Assembly (NCBI GenBank): GCA_024760525.1
Contig: CP060499.1
Coordinates: 372,001 to 436,000 of the forward strand
Source of the DNA: Nitrospira sp.
GTDB taxonomy: Bacteria; Nitrospirota; Nitrospiria; Nitrospirales; Nitrospiraceae
Direction: 5' to 3'
Length of the DNA: 64,000 nucleotides
Position 1 is the stretch's first letter; each line of letters begins with the position of its first letter. Below, one piece after another: positions 40,707 through 49,224 of the stretch. The position numbers and the translations under genes are program-made. The notes beneath the pieces are model-generated. The model made no database searches, was not told the DNA's origin, and was given only the letters and a program-made list of their open reading frames with translations.

Positions 40707-40959
40707 AGTAGAGTTCCCTCTCTTCCTTTCTGGCTCGTCGAACGGAAATCAGCCGGATTCGTTCCTTCCGATAGGTAAAAAAGGCAGACCAAAGCTTCTG
40801 ATCGAGAACGGAAATAAGAACGTATCGGGGCTCATCTTCTGTCCTTGCGGAGATCTCAAGCCGATCCTCATCGTCCCAAAGCTTTTGGGCTTCCACAAAA
40901 TCGATCCCATGCTTGCTCAGATTAGCGGCGCTCTTTGACGGATCAAACTCAAAATCCAT
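40687..40959 (-). CDS. brnT: BrnT-type RNase toxin
   Basis: 90 residues with the BrnT (DUF497) signature FEFDPSKSAANLSKHGIDFVEAQKLWDD, then EPRYVLISVLDQKLWSAFFTYR, and RLISVRRARKEERELYYE with the family's catalytic/basic residues. BrnT is a RelE-fold ribonuclease that arrests translation under stress. A palindromic operator lies immediately before the ATG, predicting tight autoregulation by BrnA. No signs of decay are seen. Confidence 0.9.
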   Translation of the reverse strand: MDFEFDPSKSAANLSKHGIDFVEAQKLWDDEDRLEISARTEDEPRYVLISVLDQKLWSAFFTYRKERIRLISVRRARKEERELYYEGKES

Positions 40960-40961
40960 TC

Positions 40962-40980
40962 TGGTATAGAAAATATACCA
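40962..40980. promoter_or_regulatory. Palindromic operator at the brnTA start
   Basis: TGGTATA-GAAAA-TATACCA is a perfect 7-5-7 inverted repeat beginning 2 bp upstream of the brnT start codon. On the minus strand it contains TATATT, a plausible -10. The placement suits RHH-antitoxin autorepression, as known for BrnTA. Confidence 0.7.
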
Positions 40981-41126
40981 TCGTAGAGCAGCGTGTCAAA
41001 CGAGAGAAGGTGGTGCTGAAATGATTGCCATCAGTGATGTGGCCGTTCCACCTGATCGGTAAAGCGATCGACTCTTGGAGCCAGCCAGAACCAACCACAC
41101 TACCGGCCATGAAATTGCTCCATCGA

Positions 41127-41155
41127 TAGACGGCCTGCGATCGTTCCGCTAGAAT
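41127..41155 (+). promoter_or_regulatory. Putative leaderless promoter of murJ
   Basis: TAGACG (41127-41132), a 17-bp spacer and TAGAAT (41150-41155). The ATG at 41163 is only 7 bp beyond the -10, which implies a leaderless mRNA; no RBS precedes the ATG. Confidence 0.5.
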
Positions 41156-41162
41156 CCGGTCC

Positions 41163-42776
41163 ATGTCAGAGCCCACCGTGCCGGCCGGCGTTCCAGACAA
41201 ACCTCAGGATGAGAATCGTTCGGTCGTCAAAGCAGCCGGGGTGATCGGCGTCGCCACGTTTTCCAGCCGCATCCTCGGCTTCATCCGCGACATGGTCCTG
41301 GCGCGGTTGTTCGGCGCGACGCCGGCGGCCGACGCGTTCTTCATCGCGTTCCGCATTCCCAGTCTTCTTCGCGAGCTGTTTGCCGAAGGCTCGATGTCGT
41401 CGGCCTTCATCCCTGTGTATACGGAGTACCGGACGACACGGGGTAAACAGGAAGCCTGGGAATTGGCTAGCGCGGTATTCACGACGCTCCTGACCGTCGT
41501 CACGCTGGTCACGATGGTCGGGATTGTGGCTGCTCCCTGGCTTGTCCAGCTGCTCGCGCCGGGATTTCAGGACAATCCCGACAAACTCGCGCTCACGACG
41601 CTGCTCGCCCGTGTCATGTTTCCCTATCTTCTGTTCATCAGCTTAGCGGCGTTGGCGATGGGAATTTTGAACTCGGTGCGAGCCTTTGCCGCGCCGGCCT
41701 TCTCACCGCTTTTCCTCAATGTCTTCATCATTGTCGGGGCTGTTTGGCTGGCTCCGCATTTGGAGGAGCCGATTATCGGGGTGGCGATCGGCGTCGTGGC
41801 GGGAGGAGCGGCTCAGTTCGCCATGCAGCTTCCCAGCCTGAAACTGCGAGGATTGTTGTTCGGATTTCGATTCGAGCCGGGCCATCCGGGCCTGAGACGG
41901 ATCGGCACGCTGATGGTGCCCACGCTGCTTGGCCTTTCGGTGACGCAGATCAATCTGACCGTGAGTACGGTGTTGGCGTCGTTCTTCGCCGGTGGACCGA
42001 CCTATCTATTTTACGGCATGCGGCTGATCCAATTTCCACTGGGCATCTTCGGCGTCGCATTGGCGACGGCGATTCTCCCGACGTTATCCTCACAAGCGGC
42101 GCGAGGCGCGTTGGATGAACTGCGCACCACACTCGGGTTCGGCCTGCGCATGATTCTTTTCATCATCGTGCCGGCGATGGTGGGCTTGATTCTGCTGCGC
42201 GTTCCCATCGTGCATCTGTTCTTTGAGCATGGCACGTTCACCGCCCACGATACGGCGGAGACTGCGTTGGCCGTTCTCTGTTACGCGGTCGGCTTGTGGG
42301 CATTCGGAGGGGTGCGCATCATCGTCGCGGCATTCTATTCACTGCAGGATACCAAGACGCCGGCCATCTCGGCGGCGGTCGCGCTGGCAGCGAATGTCCT
42401 CTTCTCGTTAGCATTGATGTCTTTTCTCGGCGCGGCAGGATTGGCGCTCGCTACGGCATTGGCGGCTATGGTTAATGGAATCATTCTCGTAGCGGTGTTG
42501 AACAGGAGACTCGGCGGAGTTGACTGGGCAGCGGTGGGACGGTCTTCCCTGCGGGTACTGGCGGCATGTATTCCCCTGGTCATTGCCTGCTGGTGGGTGG
42601 CCGGCGCACAGGTCTGGACGCACCCTGCCGAATGGGTCATGAAATCCGTGATGCTGTTTGCCGCCATCGGGTTGAGTGTCGGTGGATATCTCGGTGTCCA
42701 TGTGTTGTTCCGGTCTGAGGAACTCGGAGTGGTGTGGGGGATGGTTCGCAGGAAGCTCGGACGAGCGATGGGATAA
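41163..42776 (+). CDS. murJ: MurJ-type lipid II flippase
   Basis: 537 residues, about 14 transmembrane helices. The family N-terminus is present (VVKAAGVIGVATFSSRILGFIRDMVLARLFGA, with RxxGxxRD). So are DAFFIAFRIPSLLRELFAEGSMSSAFIPVYTEY and the later SLQDTKTPAISA. It flips lipid II across the inner membrane for peptidoglycan synthesis. Length and motifs are standard. It is probably transcribed together with ogt and dtd (13-bp and 9-bp gaps downstream). Confidence 0.94.
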   Translation: MSEPTVPAGVPDKPQDENRSVVKAAGVIGVATFSSRILGFIRDMVLARLFGATPAADAFFIAFRIPSLLRELFAEGSMSSAFIPVYTEYRTTRGKQEAWELASAVFTTLLTVVTLVTMVGIVAAPWLVQLLAPGFQDNPDKLALTTLLARVMFPYLLFISLAALAMGILNSVRAFAAPAFSPLFLNVFIIVGAVWLAPHLEEPIIGVAIGVVAGGAAQFAMQLPSLKLRGLLFGFRFEPGHPGLRRIGTLMVPTLLGLSVTQINLTVSTVLASFFAGGPTYLFYGMRLIQFPLGIFGVALATAILPTLSSQAARGALDELRTTLGFGLRMILFIIVPAMVGLILLRVPIVHLFFEHGTFTAHDTAETALAVLCYAVGLWAFGGVRIIVAAFYSLQDTKTPAISAAVALAANVLFSLALMSFLGAAGLALATALAAMVNGIILVAVLNRRLGGVDWAAVGRSSLRVLAACIPLVIACWWVAGAQVWTHPAEWVMKSVMLFAAIGLSVGGYLGVHVLFRSEELGVVWGMVRRKLGRAMG

Positions 42777-42789
42777 CAAGGAGCGATTC

Positions 42790-43308
42790 ATGTTGCGTGC
42801 GATGATCTTTCGTTCATCATGGGGTTGGATGGGCATAGCGGAATCCCAGAAAGGGATTCAAGCGATTGTGTTGCCGAAACGCTCAAAGCGGGCTGTCGAG
42901 TCCGATCTCAGAGCACAGTCCGACGGGCCGTTGCAGCAAGAAGCATCGACACGACTGGAGGCAGCGCGCCGGCAGCTGCTCGACTATATAGAGGGGAAAC
43001 GGGATACCTTTGATGTGCCGCTCGATCTGTCGCAGGGAACATCGTTTCAACGACAAGTATGGCGGGCGCTACAACGGGTGCCGTACGGGAAGCTTCGATC
43101 GTATCAGTGGATCGCGGCGCGCGTAGGGGGACGGCACTATGCCCGCGCGGTCGGTAATGCGGTCGGCGCGAATCCGTTGCCGATCGTCATCCCCTGTCAC
43201 CGGATTGTCGCCCACGATGCCTCACTGGGCGGCTTCTCGGGAGGACTCTCCATGAAACGCAAATTGCTGTCCCTCGAAGGGACATTGGCGCAGTTGCAGG
43301 GAGGATGA
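42790..43308 (+). CDS. ogt: Methylated-DNA--protein-cysteine methyltransferase
   Basis: Suicide DNA-repair protein that removes O6-methylguanine. ATG 42790 follows AAGGAG, giving 172 residues. The C-terminal domain has the helix-turn-helix with arginine finger (RVPYGKLRSYQWIAARVG) and the active-site PCHRIV, acceptor Cys136. The N-terminal half is a variable RNase-H-like domain (IEGKRDTFDVPLDLSQGTSFQRQVW at the junction). It sits between murJ and dtd on the same strand. Confidence 0.93.
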   Translation: MLRAMIFRSSWGWMGIAESQKGIQAIVLPKRSKRAVESDLRAQSDGPLQQEASTRLEAARRQLLDYIEGKRDTFDVPLDLSQGTSFQRQVWRALQRVPYGKLRSYQWIAARVGGRHYARAVGNAVGANPLPIVIPCHRIVAHDASLGGFSGGLSMKRKLLSLEGTLAQLQGG

Positions 43309-43317
43309 CCTCACGCC

Positions 43318-43785
43318 ATGAGAGCGGTCATTCAGCGCGTCACGCATGCGTCGGTGGAGGTCGATGGGAACATCGTCGGCCGGATCCAAAACGGCTTGAT
43401 GGTGTTGTTGGGAGTGGCGAAAGGCGATGACGAGTCGGACGCAGGGTATCTGATCGACAAAATCAGGAGCCTGCGAATTTTCGCTGATGAGCAGGGAAAG
43501 ATGAATCGATCACTGACGGACGTGGGCGGGGCTGTCTTGTTGGTCTCCCAGTTCACCCTGCTGGGCCGAACCTCGAACGGCCGCCGGCCCAGTTTCGACG
43601 AGGCCGCGCCTTCTGAACAGGCCAAGCAGCTCTACGAACGAGTCGCGGCCGGCTTGCGAACAGCCGGTACGCCGGTTGAAACGGGAGTCTTCGCGGCGCA
43701 TATGCAGGTGGCGTTGGTCAACGACGGACCTGTGACATTTGTGGTGGACAGTCGAGAGCGGAACTCACTCTCACTCAAGGTCTGA
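43318..43785 (+). CDS. dtd: D-aminoacyl-tRNA deacylase
   Basis: 155 residues (usual 145-150). It removes D-amino acids from tRNA. Both catalytic motifs are present: SQFTLLG (SQxT) and NDGPVTF (NxGPxT). The N-terminus MRAVIQRVTHASVEVDG is canonical. It lies 9 bp after ogt. Confidence 0.95.
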   Translation: MRAVIQRVTHASVEVDGNIVGRIQNGLMVLLGVAKGDDESDAGYLIDKIRSLRIFADEQGKMNRSLTDVGGAVLLVSQFTLLGRTSNGRRPSFDEAAPSEQAKQLYERVAAGLRTAGTPVETGVFAAHMQVALVNDGPVTFVVDSRERNSLSLKV

Positions 43786-43884
43786 CGATGGAGTTCCGAT
43801 AGAATCGATAAGAGTGGAGGTCGGTTTTCAGTCGCGATCTGGTATACTGAGTTCAAGTCTCATCGGCCTTCGCAGGAGGTGGAG

Positions 43885-44451
43885 ATGGGCACTCAAGTTC
43901 CTCCACGACACCCGCTTCGGCAACTCTTTGGCGCGTTAACCGAGAAGAGTTTTACGGAACATCTCGGCTGGCCCGACCCCAAGGTCACCTCGTACGTTTC
44001 CAATCTGCTGGTCGATTTCACCCATACGGATCAGCTCTATAAGATCAGAGATCGGCAGAATCAGCCGATCGATACGGTCGTTGATCTACTCTTTGAATCG
44101 GAAGTGATGTTGGAGGCGCAATCCCTGGATCGTGAGGGAGACGTCCACCGCCACATCGGTGATTTCACCCTGTTCATGGCCGGTTTATTCCCCGAATATC
44201 TTCGACGGCTTAAATCGGCCGGCCGCATCTATCACAAGGATTTCCTGGTGGACTATGTGAAGACCGGCAAACGGTCCTACGGGATCGTGGCCCAGATCGG
44301 CCGGGATGATGCGGAAACCAGCTTGCCGTTGTTTCAAAAATTATCCGAGAACTTTGAACTCTGCGTAACGGGTCTGGGCTTTGTGCGGTCCGATCTGGAC
44401 CGCATGCAGAATCCTGCCTATCGGAAGACCCGAGATCTGCTCTTGAATTGA
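43885..44451 (+). CDS. Conserved hypothetical protein, 188 aa
   Basis: From ATG 43885 with AGGAGG five nt upstream. Soluble, alpha-rich, with a dense conserved-looking core (HLGWPDPKVTSYVSNLLVDF, HRHIGDFTLFMAGLFPEYLRRL, DFLVDYVKTGKRSYGIVAQI). I recall similar proteins only as hypotheticals in Nitrospirota and neighbouring phyla; no catalytic motif is recognised. Its stop overlaps the TTG start of the following Ntn-hydrolase gene (TTGA), suggesting translational coupling. A TATACT box at 43851-43856 could be the promoter -10. Confidence 0.78.
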   Translation: MGTQVPPRHPLRQLFGALTEKSFTEHLGWPDPKVTSYVSNLLVDFTHTDQLYKIRDRQNQPIDTVVDLLFESEVMLEAQSLDREGDVHRHIGDFTLFMAGLFPEYLRRLKSAGRIYHKDFLVDYVKTGKRSYGIVAQIGRDDAETSLPLFQKLSENFELCVTGLGFVRSDLDRMQNPAYRKTRDLLLN

Positions 44452-45329
44452 AATCTGTCCGTCCCATCATCCTCGCGCACGGAGGCGCCGGCCCTCGTGC
44501 GATGACCTCACCACAAACCGCTTGCCTGCGTGCCGCATTGCAGGTCGGCTACCATGTGCTGGATCGCGGTGGTTCGGCGCTCGTGGCCGTCGAGCAGACC
44601 ATTCGCGTTCTCGAGCGTAGCGGTCTTTTCAACGCGGGAAAGGGATCACGACTGCAGCTGGACGGTGTGCGGCGGATGGATGCATCCATCATGGAAGGGG
44701 ATCATCTGCGCGCAGGAGCGGTGGCATCCATTGAAGGAGTCGTCCATCCGATCACCGCCGCCCGACTTGTAATAGATGAGACGGATCACGTGCTGCTTGT
44801 GGGCCCATTGGCGACGAAGTTCGCCGAGCATTTCAAGATAGAGCGTCACCGGACTCGGGCGACGCCCCGCCGTCTCGCCTATGGCGCGATGCTGAAGCTG
44901 AAGAAATCCTCGCGGAAACAGCATGGAACGGTCGGTGCGGTCGCACTCGATCGAACGGGGACGGTCGCTGCCGGTGCGTCGACCGGCGGAATCGATCTCA
45001 TGTTGCCCGGACGAGTGGGGGATACACCCATGATCGGGTGCGGGGTGTATGCTGACAATGAAGCCGGCGCTGTGTCGATGACGGGATTGGGCGAGGGCAT
45101 CATTCGTCTGGCCGTCGCCAAAGAGATGTGCACTCGTTTAGGTCATGGAAAGACACCGGCGGCCGCAGCACGACTTGTATTGAAGAAGCTGGTCGCTCGG
45201 ATCAATGGCTCTGCGGGGACCTTAGTCTTGAAGCCGAATGGACAATTCGCCATCATGCATGTGACACCGTATATGGCGGCGGGATGGTGGGATGGTAAGC
45301 GAATACCGACCGTGAGGGACAGATTTTGA
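44448..45329 (+). CDS. Isoaspartyl peptidase / L-asparaginase (Ntn hydrolase)
   Basis: 293 residues of the plant-type asparaginase/IaaA family, which self-cleaves to expose an N-terminal Thr. The nucleophile is Thr161 in KQHGTVGAVALD. Upstream is the alpha-subunit signature (ILAHGGAG, then LFNAGKGSRLQLDG..RMDASIM), and downstream the substrate-site GGIDLMLPGRVGDTPMIGCGVYADN. It acts on isoaspartyl dipeptides or asparagine. The TTG start overlaps the previous stop, and the stop overlaps the VOC gene start. Confidence 0.92.
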   Translation: MKSVRPIILAHGGAGPRAMTSPQTACLRAALQVGYHVLDRGGSALVAVEQTIRVLERSGLFNAGKGSRLQLDGVRRMDASIMEGDHLRAGAVASIEGVVHPITAARLVIDETDHVLLVGPLATKFAEHFKIERHRTRATPRRLAYGAMLKLKKSSRKQHGTVGAVALDRTGTVAAGASTGGIDLMLPGRVGDTPMIGCGVYADNEAGAVSMTGLGEGIIRLAVAKEMCTRLGHGKTPAAAARLVLKKLVARINGSAGTLVLKPNGQFAIMHVTPYMAAGWWDGKRIPTVRDRF

Positions 45330-45766
45330 TGAGCAATAGCGTGTTTCATCTCGCCTTTCCGATCCACGACGTGGACGCCACGCACCGGTTTTATGTGGAC
45401 GGTCTCGGCTGTACCGTCGGGCGGCGATCGAAGCATGCCGTCACGCTTGGTCTAGCCGGTCATCAACTTGTCGCGCATGTCGTGCCGGATCAATCCACGA
45501 AACAGAAAGGAATCTATCCCCGTCATTTCGGGTTGGTGTTTCTCTCCTTGGATGAGTGGCAGGCGCTGGCCGATCGGGCCAAGGCGAAGGGCCTTGCGTT
45601 CTACCAGCAACCGCGCGTGCGATTCCCCGGGACGCGCATCGAGCACCGCACGTTCTTTCTCGAAGACCCTTCGCATAATCTGCTCGAATTCAAACACTAC
45701 ACCAACGAATCGGCCATCTTCGGCGAACAAGATTACAGTCAGGTGGGTGACGAGAGGGAAATCTAA
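45329..45766 (+). CDS. VOC-superfamily (glyoxalase/dioxygenase-fold) protein
   Basis: 145 residues with two beta-alpha-beta-beta-beta modules: VFHLAFPIHDVDATHRFYVDGLGCTVG (with the first metal His) and the C-terminal FFLEDPSHNLLEFKHY (metal Glu). The substrate is not assignable; relatives are often annotated as glyoxalase or dioxygenase. ATG 45329 shares one base with the stop of the Ntn-hydrolase gene, so the four genes from 43885 form a tightly packed operon. Confidence 0.88.
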   Translation: MSNSVFHLAFPIHDVDATHRFYVDGLGCTVGRRSKHAVTLGLAGHQLVAHVVPDQSTKQKGIYPRHFGLVFLSLDEWQALADRAKAKGLAFYQQPRVRFPGTRIEHRTFFLEDPSHNLLEFKHYTNESAIFGEQDYSQVGDEREI

Positions 45767-45774
45767 CAGCGTCT

Positions 45775-46581
45775 TTACTGGGCACGTTTGTGAGAGGAAA
45801 CGGAGACTTGATCCATCCAGCGAAGAATGCGCTGGTGCCGGCGCGTCAGCGCATTGGTTTTTCTGATGGGGTCGTATCGTTGAGGACTGGGGAGAATGGC
45901 CGCCAACCAGGCCGCTTCGTCGGCGGTGAGGTCCGAGGCCGATTTCGCAAAATGATGACGAGCGGCGGCCTCGGCGCCGTACACGCCGCGCCCCCACTCC
46001 GCCACATTCAAGTACAGTTCAAGGATACGCCCCTTCGTCAACCGGTGTTCCAGTGATCGAGTGATCAACGCCTCGCGAGCTTTGCGGAACAGCGAGCGCT
46101 CAGACGACAGGTAGAGATTTTTTGCAAGTTGCTGGGTAATGGTGCTCCCACCCCGTTTTATCTCTCCTGCTTCCAGGTTATACAGCGCGGCATCGCGAAT
46201 GCCGTCCCAATCAAACCCTTCATGGTCGAAGAATGCGGCGTCTTCGGCGGCGATCACGGCACGTTGTAGCTCAGGCGAGATTCGGCTCAGCGGCACCCAG
46301 GTCCATTCCCGCCGGCCGGTGCGCCCCTGTTGTGTTGCGCTTGCCAGACGACGTTCCATGAGGGCCGTCGAGATCGGATTGGTTCGCACAAGCAAATCTA
46401 CATCGGGAAAGGTTACGAGCCAGCTCAATGCCAGGAGGCCCAAAGGTATGCCCGCCAGTAACGTGGTCCATAGGAGAACGCGTGCCACGGTTCGACGGCC
46501 GGTTGACTTGGGTGGGGGAGGATCGTATGTGTAGTGACGCAGAAAGACAGGACTGCGCCTTGGTTTCCGTCTTGAGTCCAT
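45775..46581 (-). CDS. mtgA: Monofunctional peptidoglycan glycosyltransferase
   Basis: 268 residues. A cytosolic Arg/Pro-rich N-terminus, one TM (about residues 34-58), then the family 51 glycosyltransferase domain: AAEDAAFFDHEGFDW (catalytic Glu), GGSTITQQLAKNLYLS, RKAREALITRSLEHRLTKGRILELYLNVAEWG and AARHHFAKSASDLT. It polymerises lipid II glycan chains without transpeptidase activity. Start codons of mtgA and the divergent engB are 16 bp apart. Confidence 0.94.
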   Translation of the reverse strand: MDSRRKPRRSPVFLRHYTYDPPPPKSTGRRTVARVLLWTTLLAGIPLGLLALSWLVTFPDVDLLVRTNPISTALMERRLASATQQGRTGRREWTWVPLSRISPELQRAVIAAEDAAFFDHEGFDWDGIRDAALYNLEAGEIKRGGSTITQQLAKNLYLSSERSLFRKAREALITRSLEHRLTKGRILELYLNVAEWGRGVYGAEAAARHHFAKSASDLTADEAAWLAAILPSPQRYDPIRKTNALTRRHQRILRWMDQVSVSSHKRAQ

Positions 46582-46597
46582 GACCTAGCCTGACGGC

Positions 46598-47218
46598 ATG
46601 AAAATCTTCGCGGCTGAGTTTATCAAAAGTTGCGTATCCCCAGAACAATTTCCTTCCGGGGACCTCCATGAAGTTGCCTTTGTGGGACGTTCCAATGTGG
46701 GAAAATCGTCGTTAATCAATTCGTTGCTCAATCGTCGGGACATGGCGAAAGTCAGCCGGACGCCGGGAAAAACGAGAGCCGTCAACGTATTTCTGATTTC
46801 AACCTCTGATCCCGGCATGTCGCGCTTCTACCTCGTGGACTTACCCGGCTATGGGTTTGCCAGAGTGTCGAAGTCCGTCCGAACCCAATGGGGCCCGTTG
46901 ATTGAAGACTATCTCATCGGTCGAACCTCCCTGCTGGAGGTCGTCTTGTTGGTGGACAGCAGGGTCGTGACCGACCAGGATCGCCAGACCATCGCATGGC
47001 TCCGATCCATCCGCCGGAATCCGCTCGTCGTTGCGACCAAGATCGACAAACTGAGGCCCAGCGAACGGGTGCGTACCCTGAGGCAGGCGCATCGGGTCCT
47101 CGGACTGGCCGAGGGAGAAATGTTGATTCCTTATTCGTCGGTAACCGGAGACGGACGGGATCGAGTGTGGGGAGCGATACGTGACGCAGCCGGAAGACTT
47201 CGCGCTGATGCCACTTGA
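46598..47218 (+). CDS. engB: Ribosome biogenesis GTPase EngB/YsxC
   Basis: 206 residues; binds the large ribosomal subunit precursor. G1 is GRSNVGKSS; the switch I Thr lies in RTPGKTRAVN; G3 is DLPGYGFA; G4 is TKID; G5 lies near PYSSVTGDG (SSVTG). A canonical EngB N-terminus precedes (AEFIKSCVSPEQFP). It is convergent with surA, with only 7 bp between. Confidence 0.94.
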   Translation: MKIFAAEFIKSCVSPEQFPSGDLHEVAFVGRSNVGKSSLINSLLNRRDMAKVSRTPGKTRAVNVFLISTSDPGMSRFYLVDLPGYGFARVSKSVRTQWGPLIEDYLIGRTSLLEVVLLVDSRVVTDQDRQTIAWLRSIRRNPLVVATKIDKLRPSERVRTLRQAHRVLGLAEGEMLIPYSSVTGDGRDRVWGAIRDAAGRLRADAT

Positions 47219-47225
47219 CCTATCC

Positions 47226-48230
47226 TTAAGGAATCGAGCTGACCGGCTGCGGCTGAGGTTTGTCGGCGGCTTGGTCAAACTTGATCTCGATGTAGGCTTT
47301 GTTCTTTAAATCGACCAGCCAGGATTGATACATGTCATCGCTCTTCTTCTGATAGACCAACGACTGAATTTCGCGCCATACATCCTCGTACTTACGAAAC
47401 TCTTTGGGTTTCTTGTCATCCAGACGGATGATTTGGATTCCCTCGGGGCTCTCAATAATGTCGGAGATCCCCCCCGGCACCAAGTGGGCGATCGCCTGTT
47501 CAATCACCGGTAGGAGTTCTCCGTGCCGGACCAATCCGAGGCGTCCGCCTTGCAGGGCATTGGCGCCGTCGGAATACTGCATGGCGACATCTTCGAATTT
47601 CTCGCCGTGCTTCAGGTCGTCCATGGCGCGCCGGGCCTTGGTCAGGGCGTCCGCCAGTCCGTCGGCGGAACGCGGCCTGATGATGATCTGGCTTAGATGG
47701 TATTCCTGGGGATAGGCGAATCGCTCGCGATGTTCCTGGTAGTACCGCCTAATTTCAGAGTCTCCGACCATAATGTTGCCGCGAATGTGCTGGTCTATCA
47801 CTTTCATGAGGATCAGCTGATCACGAACGTCCCGCACGTTCATCGAATTGGCGGTATCGAGAGTGCGGTTTTCATGCTTCACCTGCTCAAGGGCCTGCTT
47901 GAGTTCGAGATCGGACACCTCGATCTTTCTGGTCTTGGCTTCTTGCAGTTGGAGCCTCCGCTCGATCAGCTTCGTCAATGTCATGTATTCCGCTGTCTTC
48001 AATCGCTGGGCGAGATCGTTTCCACGGTGCTCGCGGGAAAGACGCTCCTTCTCCGTTCCGAACTCTCGCGTGACATCCGACAACATGATCAATTCGGAAT
48101 TCACGATGGCCACGATGCGATCCTGCAAATGAGCGGCTGAATAGGCTGCAGGCCAGGTCGACACCACCAACAAGGCCAACGGCAATTTGAATCGGATCAG
48201 CCAATCTGATCGGAGCGAGGCGAGTTTCAT
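47226..48230 (-). CDS. surA: SurA-like periplasmic peptidyl-prolyl isomerase/chaperone
   Basis: From ATG 48230 (AAAGGA upstream), 334 residues. A signal peptide is followed by a SurA_N chaperone domain (DRIVAIVNSELIMLSDVTREFG..., LTKLIERRLQLQEA) and one parvulin (rotamase) domain (EYHLSQIIIRPRS, QYSDGANALQGGRLGLVRHGEL, SDIIESPEGIQIIRLDD). Having one parvulin instead of E. coli's two is common outside Gammaproteobacteria. It assists outer-membrane protein folding. It is downstream of a related lipoprotein foldase and mfd. Confidence 0.9.
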   Translation of the reverse strand: MKLASLRSDWLIRFKLPLALLVVSTWPAAYSAAHLQDRIVAIVNSELIMLSDVTREFGTEKERLSREHRGNDLAQRLKTAEYMTLTKLIERRLQLQEAKTRKIEVSDLELKQALEQVKHENRTLDTANSMNVRDVRDQLILMKVIDQHIRGNIMVGDSEIRRYYQEHRERFAYPQEYHLSQIIIRPRSADGLADALTKARRAMDDLKHGEKFEDVAMQYSDGANALQGGRLGLVRHGELLPVIEQAIAHLVPGGISDIIESPEGIQIIRLDDKKPKEFRKYEDVWREIQSLVYQKKSDDMYQSWLVDLKNKAYIEIKFDQAADKPQPQPVSSIP

Positions 48231-48302
48231 GATCCTTTCACCCGGTAGTGCGTGTGCCGACAATTCTACATGAAAAAGATAGGTCTGTGGAATCGGGTCA
48301 GG

Positions 48303-49199
48303 CTAGCGTTTCCCGGTGTCCTCGGTGATATAGCGGGAAGCCTCGGCGAAGCGAACAGCGGCGTTGGTCCGGATATCGGCTATGACTTCATCGAACCGTT
48401 TGCGGCGCTTATCGGCCAGTAACTCTTGCCGAAGCCGTTCCTGCGTCGCCAGGTCGGCCTGGATAATTGTCTCGTCAAGAGGGCTCAGCATGACCAAATA
48501 ATAGCCGTTCTCAGCCTTAATGGGCGCACTGACCATCCCCAGTTTGAGCGTATGGATGACGGAATCAACTTCGGAAGGCACCAGCCCCTTTCGGTACGGC
48601 CCGAGGTCGCCCCCTTTTGCTTTTGTCTTCTCATCGATCGAGTACCGCTGCGCGAACTTCGCAAAGCTTCCACCGCGATTGACCTGCGCCTCGAGGTCTC
48701 TGGCTGCATACACATTGGGCAGCAGCATCAGCGAGACGTTGGCTTTTAAAGGATCCAACAGCTCGCTTGCATGGCTCTCGTAGTAGGAGGCGAGTTCCCC
48801 CTGTGTGAGCTCGACCTTGGATTGGAGTTTGTCCTTCAAGAGCTCGTCAAGGATCAACTGTTCTTTATATCGCTGGGTTTTGTCCCGTATGGCATCGTTC
48901 TGATCAAGTCCGCGACGGCGGGCTTCCTGCATCAGCAGCTCTCGGGTGATGAGTTCATCCAGGAACCTTCGCTTGCCGCCTTCCTTTTCGTAGCGCGAAC
49001 GCGTGGCCTGGGAGAGTTCGCCCCAGCGCAGGTCAAATTCGGTTTGAGTGATGGCTCGCCCATTGACCAGAGCGACAACCGGCTCTTCCTGCCGCTCCGC
49101 GCAGCCCGACAACACCGGACCCCACCCGGCCAATAGGCTAACAAGAAGGAAACACAGGCGATATGTGCTGCCGAGGATGGGGAACCGGAAAGGCATCAT
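48303..49199 (-). CDS. Parvulin-like lipoprotein foldase (PpiC/SurA-type)
   Basis: From the ATG at 49199 the product is about 298 residues, with a signal peptide ending in the lipobox LSGC. It has a SurA_N-like segment (PVVALVNGRAITQTEFDLRWGEL..., LDELITRELLMQEA) and a PPIC domain (LMLLPNVYAARDLE, FAQRYSIDEKTKAKGGDLGPYRKG, IKAENGYYLVML). It is probably anchored in the outer or inner membrane. It sits 25 bp after mfd and 72 bp before surA. A longer frame reaches into mfd but has no RBS. Confidence 0.87.
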   Translation of the reverse strand: MMPFRFPILGSTYRLCFLLVSLLAGWGPVLSGCAERQEEPVVALVNGRAITQTEFDLRWGELSQATRSRYEKEGGKRRFLDELITRELLMQEARRRGLDQNDAIRDKTQRYKEQLILDELLKDKLQSKVELTQGELASYYESHASELLDPLKANVSLMLLPNVYAARDLEAQVNRGGSFAKFAQRYSIDEKTKAKGGDLGPYRKGLVPSEVDSVIHTLKLGMVSAPIKAENGYYLVMLSPLDETIIQADLATQERLRQELLADKRRKRFDEVIADIRTNAAVRFAEASRYITEDTGKR

Positions 49200-49224
49200 A
49201 TATTGTGGCACATGCGGGTCTCGG

